A model generated the notes under the pieces. It was not told where the DNA came from and did not search any database. It saw only the letters and a list, made by a program, of their open reading frames with translations. From Prolixibacteraceae bacterium (GTDB lineage: Bacteria > Bacteroidota > Bacteroidia > Bacteroidales > Prolixibacteraceae): 64,000 nt of DNA. Both the position numbers and the translations under genes were made by a program. Where the stretch lies: NCBI GenBank assembly GCA_003506435.1, contig DOAQ01000015.1:1-64000 (forward strand). Reading direction: 5' to 3'. Shown piece by piece: positions 34,749 to 42,504 of this stretch. Numbering within the stretch: the stretch's first letter is position 1; every line of letters begins with the position of its first letter.

Positions 34749-36167
34749 ATGAAAGCAAAAAATATAACGATTCTGATCTCCGGAATAATACTGCTGGCAG
34801 CAACAATAACAACGTCAGCCCAGGAAAGCACAACCATGTATTTTATGAAAGGAATGTCGCAGTCTACCATGTACAATCCGGCCCTGCACAACGACTCCAG
34901 CGCTGTGGTGATCGGCTTGCCCGGTTTATCCGGCATGTACTTTGGATTGAACAGCGACTTTGCAGTGAACGACCTCATCCATTATGGCACCGGCAACATG
35001 TCCGACTCGCTGGTCATCGATATCGACGGGTTTCACAATGCGTTGAAAGACCAAAATACCTTCCGCCAGAATTTCGACATGTCGATTTTCTACCTTGGAT
35101 TCAGGACAAAAAATGCCTTTGTCAGTTTTTCGGTTAACGAAAAAGAATCGGCACAAATTGGTTTTGCCAAATCGTTTATTACGTTCCTGAAAGAAGGAAA
35201 CGCACCCTACATGGGAAAAACCCAGGATTTGGGCAGTTTCGAGTTTAATTCGTACCATTACCGGGAATATGCCTTGGGATACTCCCAGGAATTAATGAAC
35301 GGAAGACTTTCCGTAGGAGCTAAATTCAAAGCCTTATTCGGAAAATTCTCTCTTCAGACCGAAAACCTGAACTTTACGGTTGAAACAGCCGCCGATGGTT
35401 CATCGGTGAAACTGCAAACCGATATGCAACTTAACTTTTCGGCACCGGTAACCCCTGAATATAATGAAGACGATTATTTCAAAGGGTTTGAAGATAATTT
35501 TGAGCCGAGCGAATATGTTCTTGGTTCTGATAATATGGGAATGGCTTTCGACCTGGGAGCTGTATTTAAAGTTACTCCGAAGGTCACAGTTTCAGCCAGT
35601 ATTATCGACATCGGGAAAATACCATTTAAAACCAATGTGTACAATGTGACGAAAAATGAAAGCTATACCTGGGAAGGTCTCGATTTTTCCAATTCGATGG
35701 ATGACACCGATCCCAACTACATCAGCGCAGATGACATGATGGATGAGGAAATGGAAAAACTGAAAGCCGTTGTAAAACCGAAAAGAAGCGAAATCAGTTC
35801 CAATGCCTTTGACATGAATTTGCCAACCAAAGTATTTATTGGCGGTACTTACGCACTAAACAGCAAACTTAATTTTGGTCTGCTCGACCGGCTGTATATG
35901 TACAACGGTGAAACTGCCAACAGTATAACTGTGTCGGCCAATGCCATGCTGGGAAATTTTTTCTCGGTAACCGGTTCCTACTCGGCAATGAACGGAACAT
36001 ACGACAACCTGGGACTTGGCCTTGCAATGCGCCTGGGGTTCCTGCAACTCTACATGGCAAGCGACAATCTGATGGCCCTGAGCGATCCGGCCAAAGCACA
36101 GGCTGTTAATGTACGGTTCGGGTTGAATATCTTATTCGGAAGAAAATATCAAAACTTCGTCCATTAA
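34749..36167 (+). CDS. DUF5723 family outer-membrane beta-barrel protein
   Basis: Protein of 472 aa with a cleavable signal peptide (about 1-24, ending TSAQ). The N-terminal MYFMKGMSQSTMYNPAL segment and the barrel-like alternating strands to a C-terminal aromatic or hydrophobic end match DUF5723, a Bacteroidota family resembling FadL/PorV-like barrels. Function unknown. It follows the large lipoprotein in the same operon and ends at a terminator. Confidence 0.85.
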   Translation: MKAKNITILISGIILLAATITTSAQESTTMYFMKGMSQSTMYNPALHNDSSAVVIGLPGLSGMYFGLNSDFAVNDLIHYGTGNMSDSLVIDIDGFHNALKDQNTFRQNFDMSIFYLGFRTKNAFVSFSVNEKESAQIGFAKSFITFLKEGNAPYMGKTQDLGSFEFNSYHYREYALGYSQELMNGRLSVGAKFKALFGKFSLQTENLNFTVETAADGSSVKLQTDMQLNFSAPVTPEYNEDDYFKGFEDNFEPSEYVLGSDNMGMAFDLGAVFKVTPKVTVSASIIDIGKIPFKTNVYNVTKNESYTWEGLDFSNSMDDTDPNYISADDMMDEEMEKLKAVVKPKRSEISSNAFDMNLPTKVFIGGTYALNSKLNFGLLDRLYMYNGETANSITVSANAMLGNFFSVTGSYSAMNGTYDNLGLGLAMRLGFLQLYMASDNLMALSDPAKAQAVNVRFGLNILFGRKYQNFVH

Positions 36168-36187
36168 TTTGAATACATTTTGACATT

Positions 36188-36213
36188 AAAAAGGGAGGCA
36201 ACTCCCTTTTTTT
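36188..36213 (+). terminator. terminator of the lipoprotein-DUF5723 operon
   Basis: The stem AAAAAGGGAG / CTCCCTTTTT with a GCAA loop and continuing T tract, 21 nt after the DUF5723 stop. Confidence 0.9.
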
Positions 36214-36270
36214 ATTTATAGCTCCTCCTCGTTTGACTGCAATAGCAACTGTCTAACTCCCCTAACTCTC
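36214..36270. other. repeat-rich intergenic DNA
   Basis: Contains the first instance (36228) of the 22-nt motif CTCGTTTGACTGCAATAGCAAC. No gene is visible between the DUF5723 gene and the 427-aa gene; the rest of this gap is repeat copy A. Confidence 0.5.
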
Positions 36271-36541
36271 TCTCGTTTGAGTGCAACGGTAACTGCCTGT
36301 CCCGATTTGATATCGGGAAGGGGTTCCGTTCCTGTCGTCTGTGACGACCTTTACAAGCGCCGGATTTGTCAACCTGCGGCAGGCAGATAATCCGGCCAAC
36401 ATTTCAACTTTGGGACAACGAATTTCATGTCATATTCATACCTGCTCAAATTCAAATATACCTGCATTAACAAAGTAACTCGTCAAAAACGAGAGTTTGC
36501 AACCCCCTCGTTACCGCTAAAGCTAAAACGAGGGAGAGGTT
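36271..36541. repeat. long direct repeat, copy A
   Basis: About 240-270 bp, visibly similar to copy B (37902-38139) along nearly its whole length, in the same orientation. Shared landmarks in order: CTCGTTTGAGTGCAACGGTAAC, the hairpin GTCGTCTGTGACGAC, AAGCGCCGGATTT, AATTTCATGTC, TGCATTAACA, AACTCGTCAA, ACGAGAGTTTGCAACC and AAAACGAGGGAGAGGTT. Copy A has about 25 extra nt after the first motif, itself a small dyad (CCCGAT...ATCGGG). Its right end supplies the stop codon and last residues of the 427-aa gene. Confidence 0.85.
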
Positions 36542-37806
36542 GAAGGGTAGGTTGAATCAGCAGCAGCAAGAGTTGCCTGCCCCATTCCCAAATATCGCGC
36601 GATGTATGCAGCACACAAAATTTCTTTTTGATCGGGCTGCACCAGTCCAGCTTTTGATAGTTCAAACAAGGCGCCACAGCCCGCCTTGCAAAACAAGTCC
36701 TTTAGCTTTTCATTCTGCCCGATATCGGAGCGGATAAACGTGCTTAACTTATCGATCCCGAGATATTTTTTATCTTCTTTCTGAAGCCCGATCAAATCAT
36801 GCAGTCTTTTCCCTTCAGGCGTTCCGTTGTTGGTAATAAAAAGAAAAGTGAGTACGACCAGTTTATCGCCGGTTATAACTGCACTCAAATAACCTAATTT
36901 AGACCGGCTGTTCATAAACGGGAACAAAAGACGTCCATTATCGGAATGAATGGGTCTCTCAAGGAGAGACTCTATGACAAGAATGTAGCTGATATCAGAA
37001 AAATAGTTCCCCACCCGTTCTTTCAGCCGGTCGAGGGCATGTTGCTGAATATAAACCTTTAATGGAAACGTTTGTAACATACCTGTAATCCCCAGGTTTT
37101 CGGGTGTGAGGACTAACGGAGTATAAACTTGTTTAATATTTGCGAAAATCCGGTAAACGGTTCGTTTATGACCGTCAATTTCCAGCAACTCTGTTTCCGG
37201 TTCCTTTTGGTTGATAATGTAATTGCTGTAAAAAGCCGAAACATCGTAAGGTGATTTGCTTTCCGGCATTTTCTGGGGAATAAAACATATTAAGCTACTG
37301 GTAAAATCGGAATACAACAAGGATAGTACTTCAAGACAATCTTCAACCTGCCGAAGAGCGTCCGCCACATAATCGTTAAAACTATCATTGAACACAGGAA
37401 ACCAGGAACGAATTTCTTCTGCACGGTCCGGCTCATGATCCAACCGGAACTGCCACAACCAATAAAGGGGTTGAACATAAATCCGGAAATCGTATAAACA
37501 AACAGGTAACTGTTGTTTACCGATATTTATAATCGTGCGGTGCAACATTTCATTCAGTTCCTTGTTTAGCACCCAAAGGTTCTTTTGGCTGACTTTCAGT
37601 TGTCCATCGTCGGGATTAATGATTTTATATGGGCGCAAATGAATATGAAGCAATTGATCAGGACTGTACGCATCCAGAAAATGAAGCGTCTGTGTATCTC
37701 CCAGTTTGACAACCATTTGTTTCATCTTCTTATAAAACTCGTTCTGTTGATGCCGGTTCTCCTGTTTACTTTGCTTGTTTGTGCTGTTTTTCTTTTTTCG
37801 CTTCAT
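36523..37806 (-). CDS. unrecognised 427-aa protein inside a repeat pair
   Basis: No family was recognised. The N-terminus is very basic and Gln/Asn-rich (residues 1-35), followed by a mixed alpha/beta protein with no signal peptide or membrane helix. Near residue 265 the segment QHALDRLKERVG resembles the HAxxRxxxR pattern of small toxin-like DUF4258 proteins, followed by beta strands (KLGYLSAVITGDKLVVLTF). That likeness is weak. The last residues (STSPSF) and stop lie in repeat copy A. The gene is alone, framed by the two long direct repeats. Confidence 0.65.
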   Translation of the reverse strand: MKRKKKNSTNKQSKQENRHQQNEFYKKMKQMVVKLGDTQTLHFLDAYSPDQLLHIHLRPYKIINPDDGQLKVSQKNLWVLNKELNEMLHRTIINIGKQQLPVCLYDFRIYVQPLYWLWQFRLDHEPDRAEEIRSWFPVFNDSFNDYVADALRQVEDCLEVLSLLYSDFTSSLICFIPQKMPESKSPYDVSAFYSNYIINQKEPETELLEIDGHKRTVYRIFANIKQVYTPLVLTPENLGITGMLQTFPLKVYIQQHALDRLKERVGNYFSDISYILVIESLLERPIHSDNGRLLFPFMNSRSKLGYLSAVITGDKLVVLTFLFITNNGTPEGKRLHDLIGLQKEDKKYLGIDKLSTFIRSDIGQNEKLKDLFCKAGCGALFELSKAGLVQPDQKEILCAAYIARYLGMGQATLAAADSTYPSTSPSF

Positions 37807-37901
37807 AACCTAGGGCTGGATGATTTTGGGGGTTTGGCTGTGTTGTATCAATTTAGCTTTATATGCTCATGCGAAGTAAAATTAACTAGTCACTCACTCC
37901 T
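37807..37901. other. upstream region of the 427-aa gene
   Basis: Short region between the minus-strand 427-aa gene and repeat copy B. No promoter box could be placed with confidence. Confidence 0.4.
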
Positions 37902-38139
37902 CCTCGTTTGAGTGCAACGGTAACGAGGGGTTTTCGATTCTGTCGTCTGTGACGACCCTTACAAGCGCCGGATTTACCAACCTGCCGTAAGCAAGTAATC
38001 CAGCCAAACATTTCAATTTCGGGACGGCTAATTTCATGTCTTATTCATATCTGTTCAAATTCAAACAAACTTGCATTAACAGAGCAACTCGTCAAAGACG
38101 AGAGTTTGCAACCGCTTCGCTAAAACGAGGGAGAGGTTG
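37902..38139. repeat. long direct repeat, copy B
   Basis: Direct-repeat partner of copy A (36271-36541). It starts with the 7-bp stem CCTCGTT / AACGAGG enclosing TGAGTGCAACGGT and ends AAAACGAGGGAGAGGTT. A further related fragment (AACTCGTCGCAGACGAAAGG) follows to about 38170. No ORF of note lies inside. Confidence 0.85.
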
Positions 38140-38183
38140 GGTAACTCGTCGCAGACGAAAGGGGGGAGGTTGACATTGTAACT

Positions 38184-39503
38184 TCACTCATAATAAATCT
38201 TTACACTATTGTTCTTTAATCTTTGTCTGAGCCAATTATTTAATTTTGTTTTATCTGCATCCTGAATCCTTGATTTGACAGACAAAATCACAACAGGTGT
38301 AATCTGTGGTGATGTGAAAGTATCATTAAAATTTAAAGACTCAGAATATAGACAACCTTGTATTTGAGGAAATATCGTTTTGATTTCACTCAATAATGTC
38401 TGACCAAACTTTTGTTGAATTAAGATACTATCTAATTCCATGTTTTTTTTATTTAACGCAGTATTGAGATTAATAATTTGTTCCTTCAGTTTAAATAATT
38501 CAATATTCTTATCGTCAATATCGTTAAGAGCTAATCCTTGTTCTATTAGAATTGTAGCATTTTCAATATTAAAGTCTGTAGATTTTTTAACTAATTCATT
38601 TTTTTGGTTTTCTGAAAGTCTTGAGCCCCCATACACTAAAGTAATCTTATTTGATTTTGCATCAATATCGTATTTTAAGAGGTAGTTCTCCTCGAAGAGT
38701 GAAACATTCGAAACATATTGATTTGCTCTCTGCAAAAATTCCTCTTGCTTTACAAGTTTATATCCAAAAAATATACTTGGTAAAAGAACAATTACGATTA
38801 CCAATGTGATGGCTCTGTTGATTTTCTTCTTTTTACCTTCGCCAACTATACTTCTAATTGGAAACTTCAATAATTGTGAAACCCAAACAGAAGCTATTGC
38901 AATAAATATGGTATTAATTGTAAACAAATAAAAAGCTCCAAAGAAATAGACAAATTGCCCTGTTGCAAGTCCGTAACCAGCAGTACATAAAGGAGGCATT
39001 AAAGCTGTTGCAATTGCCACCCCGGGAATAACATTCCCTTTTTGTTTGCTGCTAATTGCAACTACACCAGCCAAACCACCAAATAAAGCAATCAAAACAT
39101 CATAAATCGTTGGACTTGTTCTAGCCAGCAATTCAGAATGGGCTGTCGAAATAGGACTTAATGCAAAATAGGCAGTCGAGGCTATAAGACTTGCCAATAT
39201 TGCAAATGAAAAGTTTTTTACAGATTTTCTAAATAGGTCCAGATCATAGGTTGCAATACTATAACCTATTCCAGTAATAGGACCCATTAGTGGAGAAATA
39301 AGCATCGCACCGATTATTACAGCCGTTGAGTTCATATTTAGACCCACTGAAGCCACAATAATTGCAAAAATCAAAATCCAAAGATTCGTTCCTTTGAAAA
39401 TAATCCCTTTTTTAATTTCCTCATATACCGAATCTTGATTTTCCAGTTCAGACTCTAAATTAAAAAAGTGTAAAATCTTGCTAATAATGTTACGGATTTT
39501 CAT
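38184..39503 (-). CDS. DUF389 family membrane protein
   Basis: Protein of 439 aa from the MKIRN start. Residues about 45-270 form the DUF389 domain with six to seven hydrophobic helices and the signature stretches NSTAVIIGAMLISPLMGPITGIGYSIA and GVAIATALMPPLCTAGYG. The C-terminal third (about 270-439) is soluble, with a coiled coil near 350-385 and a beta-rich end. Function unknown. The gene is visibly AT-richer than neighbouring genes and lies between repeat elements, suggesting horizontal acquisition. Confidence 0.88.
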   Translation of the reverse strand: MKIRNIISKILHFFNLESELENQDSVYEEIKKGIIFKGTNLWILIFAIIVASVGLNMNSTAVIIGAMLISPLMGPITGIGYSIATYDLDLFRKSVKNFSFAILASLIASTAYFALSPISTAHSELLARTSPTIYDVLIALFGGLAGVVAISSKQKGNVIPGVAIATALMPPLCTAGYGLATGQFVYFFGAFYLFTINTIFIAIASVWVSQLLKFPIRSIVGEGKKKKINRAITLVIVIVLLPSIFFGYKLVKQEEFLQRANQYVSNVSLFEENYLLKYDIDAKSNKITLVYGGSRLSENQKNELVKKSTDFNIENATILIEQGLALNDIDDKNIELFKLKEQIINLNTALNKKNMELDSILIQQKFGQTLLSEIKTIFPQIQGCLYSESLNFNDTFTSPQITPVVILSVKSRIQDADKTKLNNWLRQRLKNNSVKIYYE

Positions 39504-39524
39504 AATAGAGTTTTTTAGTATCAC

Positions 39525-39795
39525 ACGATCTCACTCCCCCTTTGAATGCAACAACAATGAGGGAAAGATTGATTGTTGTTGGTTGAATTTTAATTTAGTT
39601 TTCAATCTTCATAAAATTAAGCAATATTTCATGTTTTTACCCTAATTCTTTATATCATTATCCCACTCTTCACTTTCTCTCGTTTGACTGCAATGGAAAC
39701 TTTCCCTCCCTCGTTTGAGTGTAACGGTAACGAGGAGGGAGTTGGAATTCTTTAGAGTGCAAAAGTAACTGAATTGATACAGGCCAAAAAATTCC
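39525..39795. other. repeat-rich intergenic DNA upstream of the DUF389 gene
   Basis: Contains the 22-nt motif twice (39679 and 39710) and a degenerate relative near 39534. The instance at 39710 can fold as CTCCCTCGTT / AACGAGGaGGGAG. No gene is visible. Confidence 0.5.
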
Positions 39796-40145
39796 CCATT
39801 TTGGGCATAGCCGTCAAGCTAAGAGATAAATCTATGTAAATAATTATTTTTCAGTGATAATAATTTTTACTGGTTCTATATTTTACTTTACACAATCAAC
39901 CACCTCCCCCTCGTACCTCGGGTACTCCTCCTGTCCAGGAGGAGAAATTTTGGGCAGTGACAATTTGGAAGGCTTGGTGGTTCTTCGCTGTTGCAACTTG
40001 CTTCGGTTTCCCCTCCTTTTTTTAGGAGAGCTTGTCCCGGGAATCGGGAGGTGTCCCGGTTTCTCCGGGACGGGGTGGTCGTATTTCATTTATCGCTGAT
40101 AAATAGGAAATTATATTTTTAGCTTGACGGCTATGCCATTTTGGG
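39796..40145. mobile_element. MITE-like element with perfect terminal inverted repeats and target duplication
   Basis: A 330-bp body (39806-40135) is bounded by perfect 17-bp inverted repeats: CATAGCCGTCAAGCTAA at 39806-39822 and TTAGCTTGACGGCTATG at 40119-40135. Both ends are abutted by the same 10 bp, CCATTTTGGG (39796-39805 and 40136-40145), a textbook target-site duplication. Imperfect similarity of the ends continues inward (around CAGTGATAAT and ATCGCTGATAAAT). There is no transposase inside; the interior holds GC-rich hairpins (CTCCTCCTG / CAGGAGGAG near 39930, GTCCCGG / CCGGGAC near 40052). It would need an enzyme in trans. Confidence 0.85.
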
Positions 40146-40239
40146 GGAAATGTCCGAAGGACAAAGGGGGCAGTTATCAGGTCCCCGTTCAAGTACAATA
40201 TAAATAAAGACTTTCGCGTCTTATTTATTTGTCTTTTTG

Positions 40240-40247
40240 TATTTTTG
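40240..40247 (+). promoter_or_regulatory. -7 promoter element of trhO
   Basis: TATTTTTG, about 19 nt upstream of the trhO ATG; it gives a very short leader. Confidence 0.45.
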
Positions 40248-40265
40248 CATCCTGAAAAATGAAAA

Positions 40266-41315
40266 ATGATGAATTTACACAACAACATTGATCGCCGCAT
40301 TCTTCAAAAACGTCTTGATGAAGAGAATTTTAAACGGGTAACCATCTCGTTTTACCGCTATTTCAGGATTACAGAGGTTCAGGAATTGCGGGATGCCCTT
40401 TACCGGGAATGGAACGGGATGAATTGCTTCGGGAGAGTGTACATTGCCCGCGAAGGAATCAATGCGCAGATGAGTATTCCGGAGCATTATCTGGAACAGT
40501 TCCTCGATGGGTTCAACAAATATGACCTGCTGAAAGACATTCCGGTAAAATATGCCATTGAAGACGATGGAAAATCATTTTACAAGCTGACCCTGAAGAT
40601 CAGGCCCAAGCTGGTTGCCGACGGACTGGACGAAGGGGCATTTGATGTAACCAATGTCGGGACACATCTTTCGGCCATCGACTTTCACCGGCTTTCGACA
40701 GACCCGGCTACTGTTGTTGTGGATATGCGGAACCATTACGAAAGCGAGATCGGGCATTTCAAAGGGGCTATTTGCCCCGAAGCCGATACGTTCAGGGAAG
40801 AAATTAAACTGGTGGTTGATTTACTTCAGGATAAAAAAGATAAAAAAATACTGCTCTACTGTACCGGCGGAATCCGCTGCGAAAAGGCCAGTGCCTACCT
40901 GAAACACGAAGGTTTTGCGGATGTGAACCAGTTGCACGGGGGAATTCTTGAATACGCCCGAAAAATTAAGCAGGAAGGACTGGAATCGAATTTTACAGGG
41001 AAGAACTTTGTTTTCGACCAGCGACTGGGCGAACGGGTGAGCGACGATATTATTTCGGCCTGCCACCAGTGCGGAAAAACCTGCGATAACCACACCAACT
41101 GTGCAAACGACCTTTGCCACATACTTTTCATTCAGTGTCCCGAATGCGCTTCTGTATACAATGGATGTTGCAGTCACGAGTGCCGCGAAATACACGAAGG
41201 AAGCGAGGAAAAACGGATGCAGAACGCCCCGGTATTCAAGCGAAAATTCGGAAACCGGAAAGCATACCGGAAAAGTTTTCTGCTCGTAAAAGCCGCTCAT
41301 GAGTTCCAAAAATGA
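40266..41315 (+). CDS. trhO: tRNA uridine-34 hydroxylase, rhodanese domain (TrhO/YceA family)
   Basis: Protein of 349 aa. An N-terminal acylphosphatase-like domain (about 25-120) with the AREGINAQ segment is followed by a rhodanese domain (about 140-240) with the active-site loop CTGGIRCEK (Cys199, Cys205). A Cys-rich tail (about 265-310) has several CxxC pairs that probably bind zinc. The E. coli homologue makes 5-hydroxyuridine at the tRNA wobble position. Alternative start at the next Met codon. A dus gene follows in the same direction. Confidence 0.94.
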   Translation: MMNLHNNIDRRILQKRLDEENFKRVTISFYRYFRITEVQELRDALYREWNGMNCFGRVYIAREGINAQMSIPEHYLEQFLDGFNKYDLLKDIPVKYAIEDDGKSFYKLTLKIRPKLVADGLDEGAFDVTNVGTHLSAIDFHRLSTDPATVVVDMRNHYESEIGHFKGAICPEADTFREEIKLVVDLLQDKKDKKILLYCTGGIRCEKASAYLKHEGFADVNQLHGGILEYARKIKQEGLESNFTGKNFVFDQRLGERVSDDIISACHQCGKTCDNHTNCANDLCHILFIQCPECASVYNGCCSHECREIHEGSEEKRMQNAPVFKRKFGNRKAYRKSFLLVKAAHEFQK

Positions 41316-41415
41316 GAGGAATCAGACAAAAGCATTGTGGATGGCATGTCTCCTGTAAATTTTAAATTTACAGCGCTGTATCAATGCCTCTGCTTTTAAA
41401 TAATTGCAATATATA

Positions 41416-42435
41416 ATGAAAAAATTTTGGGCAAATATAAACGTACCCATTTTCGCATTGGCCCCTATGGAAGATGTTACCGATACGGCTTTCCGGGAAT
41501 TGGTTGTCCGGCTGTCGGCTCCGGGCGCTTTGCATGTGGTTTATACCGAATTCACTTCGGTTGACGGGATGAACCATCCTGCCGGGAAAAAACGGGTGGG
41601 CGAACGTTTGGTGGTCAGTCCTTCGGAACGGAAAATATTGCAACAGAAAGGGATCCGGCTGGTCGCCCAGATTTGGGGAAAGAACCCGGAAATTTTCCAT
41701 AAAGTTGCCAAAGAAATAACGGAACAATATCAGTTCGACGGGCTGGACATCAACATGGGGTGCCCGGTAAAAAAGGTTGTAAAAAACGGTTGTTGTTCCG
41801 CATTGATCGGTCAGCCTGAACTGGCGCTGGAAATTATCAATGCAGTGAAGGAAGCCACTGATCTGCCGGTTTCAGTAAAAACCCGTACCGGCATCCGGGT
41901 TCATGAAACCGAACGCTGGATTTCGCAATTGCTGAAGGCTTCTCCTGCCGCAATTATCCTGCACGGCCGCCGCCAAACGCAACAATCGGACGGACTGGCC
42001 GACTGGAACGAGATTCAAAAAGCGGCAGAACTGCGGAATGAATTTACTCCCTCAACGCGGATACTGGGAAACGGCGATATTTTCTCGTATCAGCAAGGAC
42101 TTGAATATTCGGCAAAATACGGAGTTGACGGTGTAATGATTGGCCGGGGAATTTTTCACAATCCGTGGTTTTTTAATCCGGCACAGGAAGAGAAAACGGT
42201 GGAAGAAAAACTGGACAAACTGGTTCTGCACACCCGCCTTTTTGAATCGGTCTGGGGAGAAACAAAAAACTTCAACATTCTGAAACGCTTCTTTAAAATA
42301 TACACCCAGAACTTTTCGGAAGCCGCCAGGCTACGCGCTCAACTGATGGAAGCCCGGAATTACCGGGATGTATATGAACGAACGGAAGATTTTTTGACAA
42401 GAAAAGGAGCCCGTCATTTTGCCGAACTCCTTTAG
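41416..42435 (+). CDS. tRNA-dihydrouridine synthase family protein
   Basis: FMN TIM-barrel enzyme of 339 aa that reduces uridines in tRNA. It shows the FALAPMEDVTDTAFRELV opening, the catalytic Cys in NMGCPVKKV, the SVKTRTG and LHGRRQTQ FMN and phosphate segments, NGDIFS and GVMIGRGIFHNP, then the C-terminal helical domain. The ATG at 41416 is preferred over an upstream TTG at 41404. With trhO it makes a tRNA-modification pair. Confidence 0.95.
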   Translation: MKKFWANINVPIFALAPMEDVTDTAFRELVVRLSAPGALHVVYTEFTSVDGMNHPAGKKRVGERLVVSPSERKILQQKGIRLVAQIWGKNPEIFHKVAKEITEQYQFDGLDINMGCPVKKVVKNGCCSALIGQPELALEIINAVKEATDLPVSVKTRTGIRVHETERWISQLLKASPAAIILHGRRQTQQSDGLADWNEIQKAAELRNEFTPSTRILGNGDIFSYQQGLEYSAKYGVDGVMIGRGIFHNPWFFNPAQEEKTVEEKLDKLVLHTRLFESVWGETKNFNILKRFFKIYTQNFSEAARLRAQLMEARNYRDVYERTEDFLTRKGARHFAELL

Positions 42436-42504
42436 TATAATTTTCAATTTTACTCCTATACTTTCAAAAAGCAGAACAAACTTTTCTTTGATATAGTTTA
42501 GATT

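Noticed and set aside
36228..39735. Possible CRISPR array from recurring 22-nt motif
   Set aside because: Spacing is irregular (31 nt to over 1.7 kb), copies vary, and no cas gene is present.
39854..40099. Small ORFs inside the MITE
   Set aside because: They consist of hairpin-derived low-complexity sequence with no ribosome site or recognisable domain.
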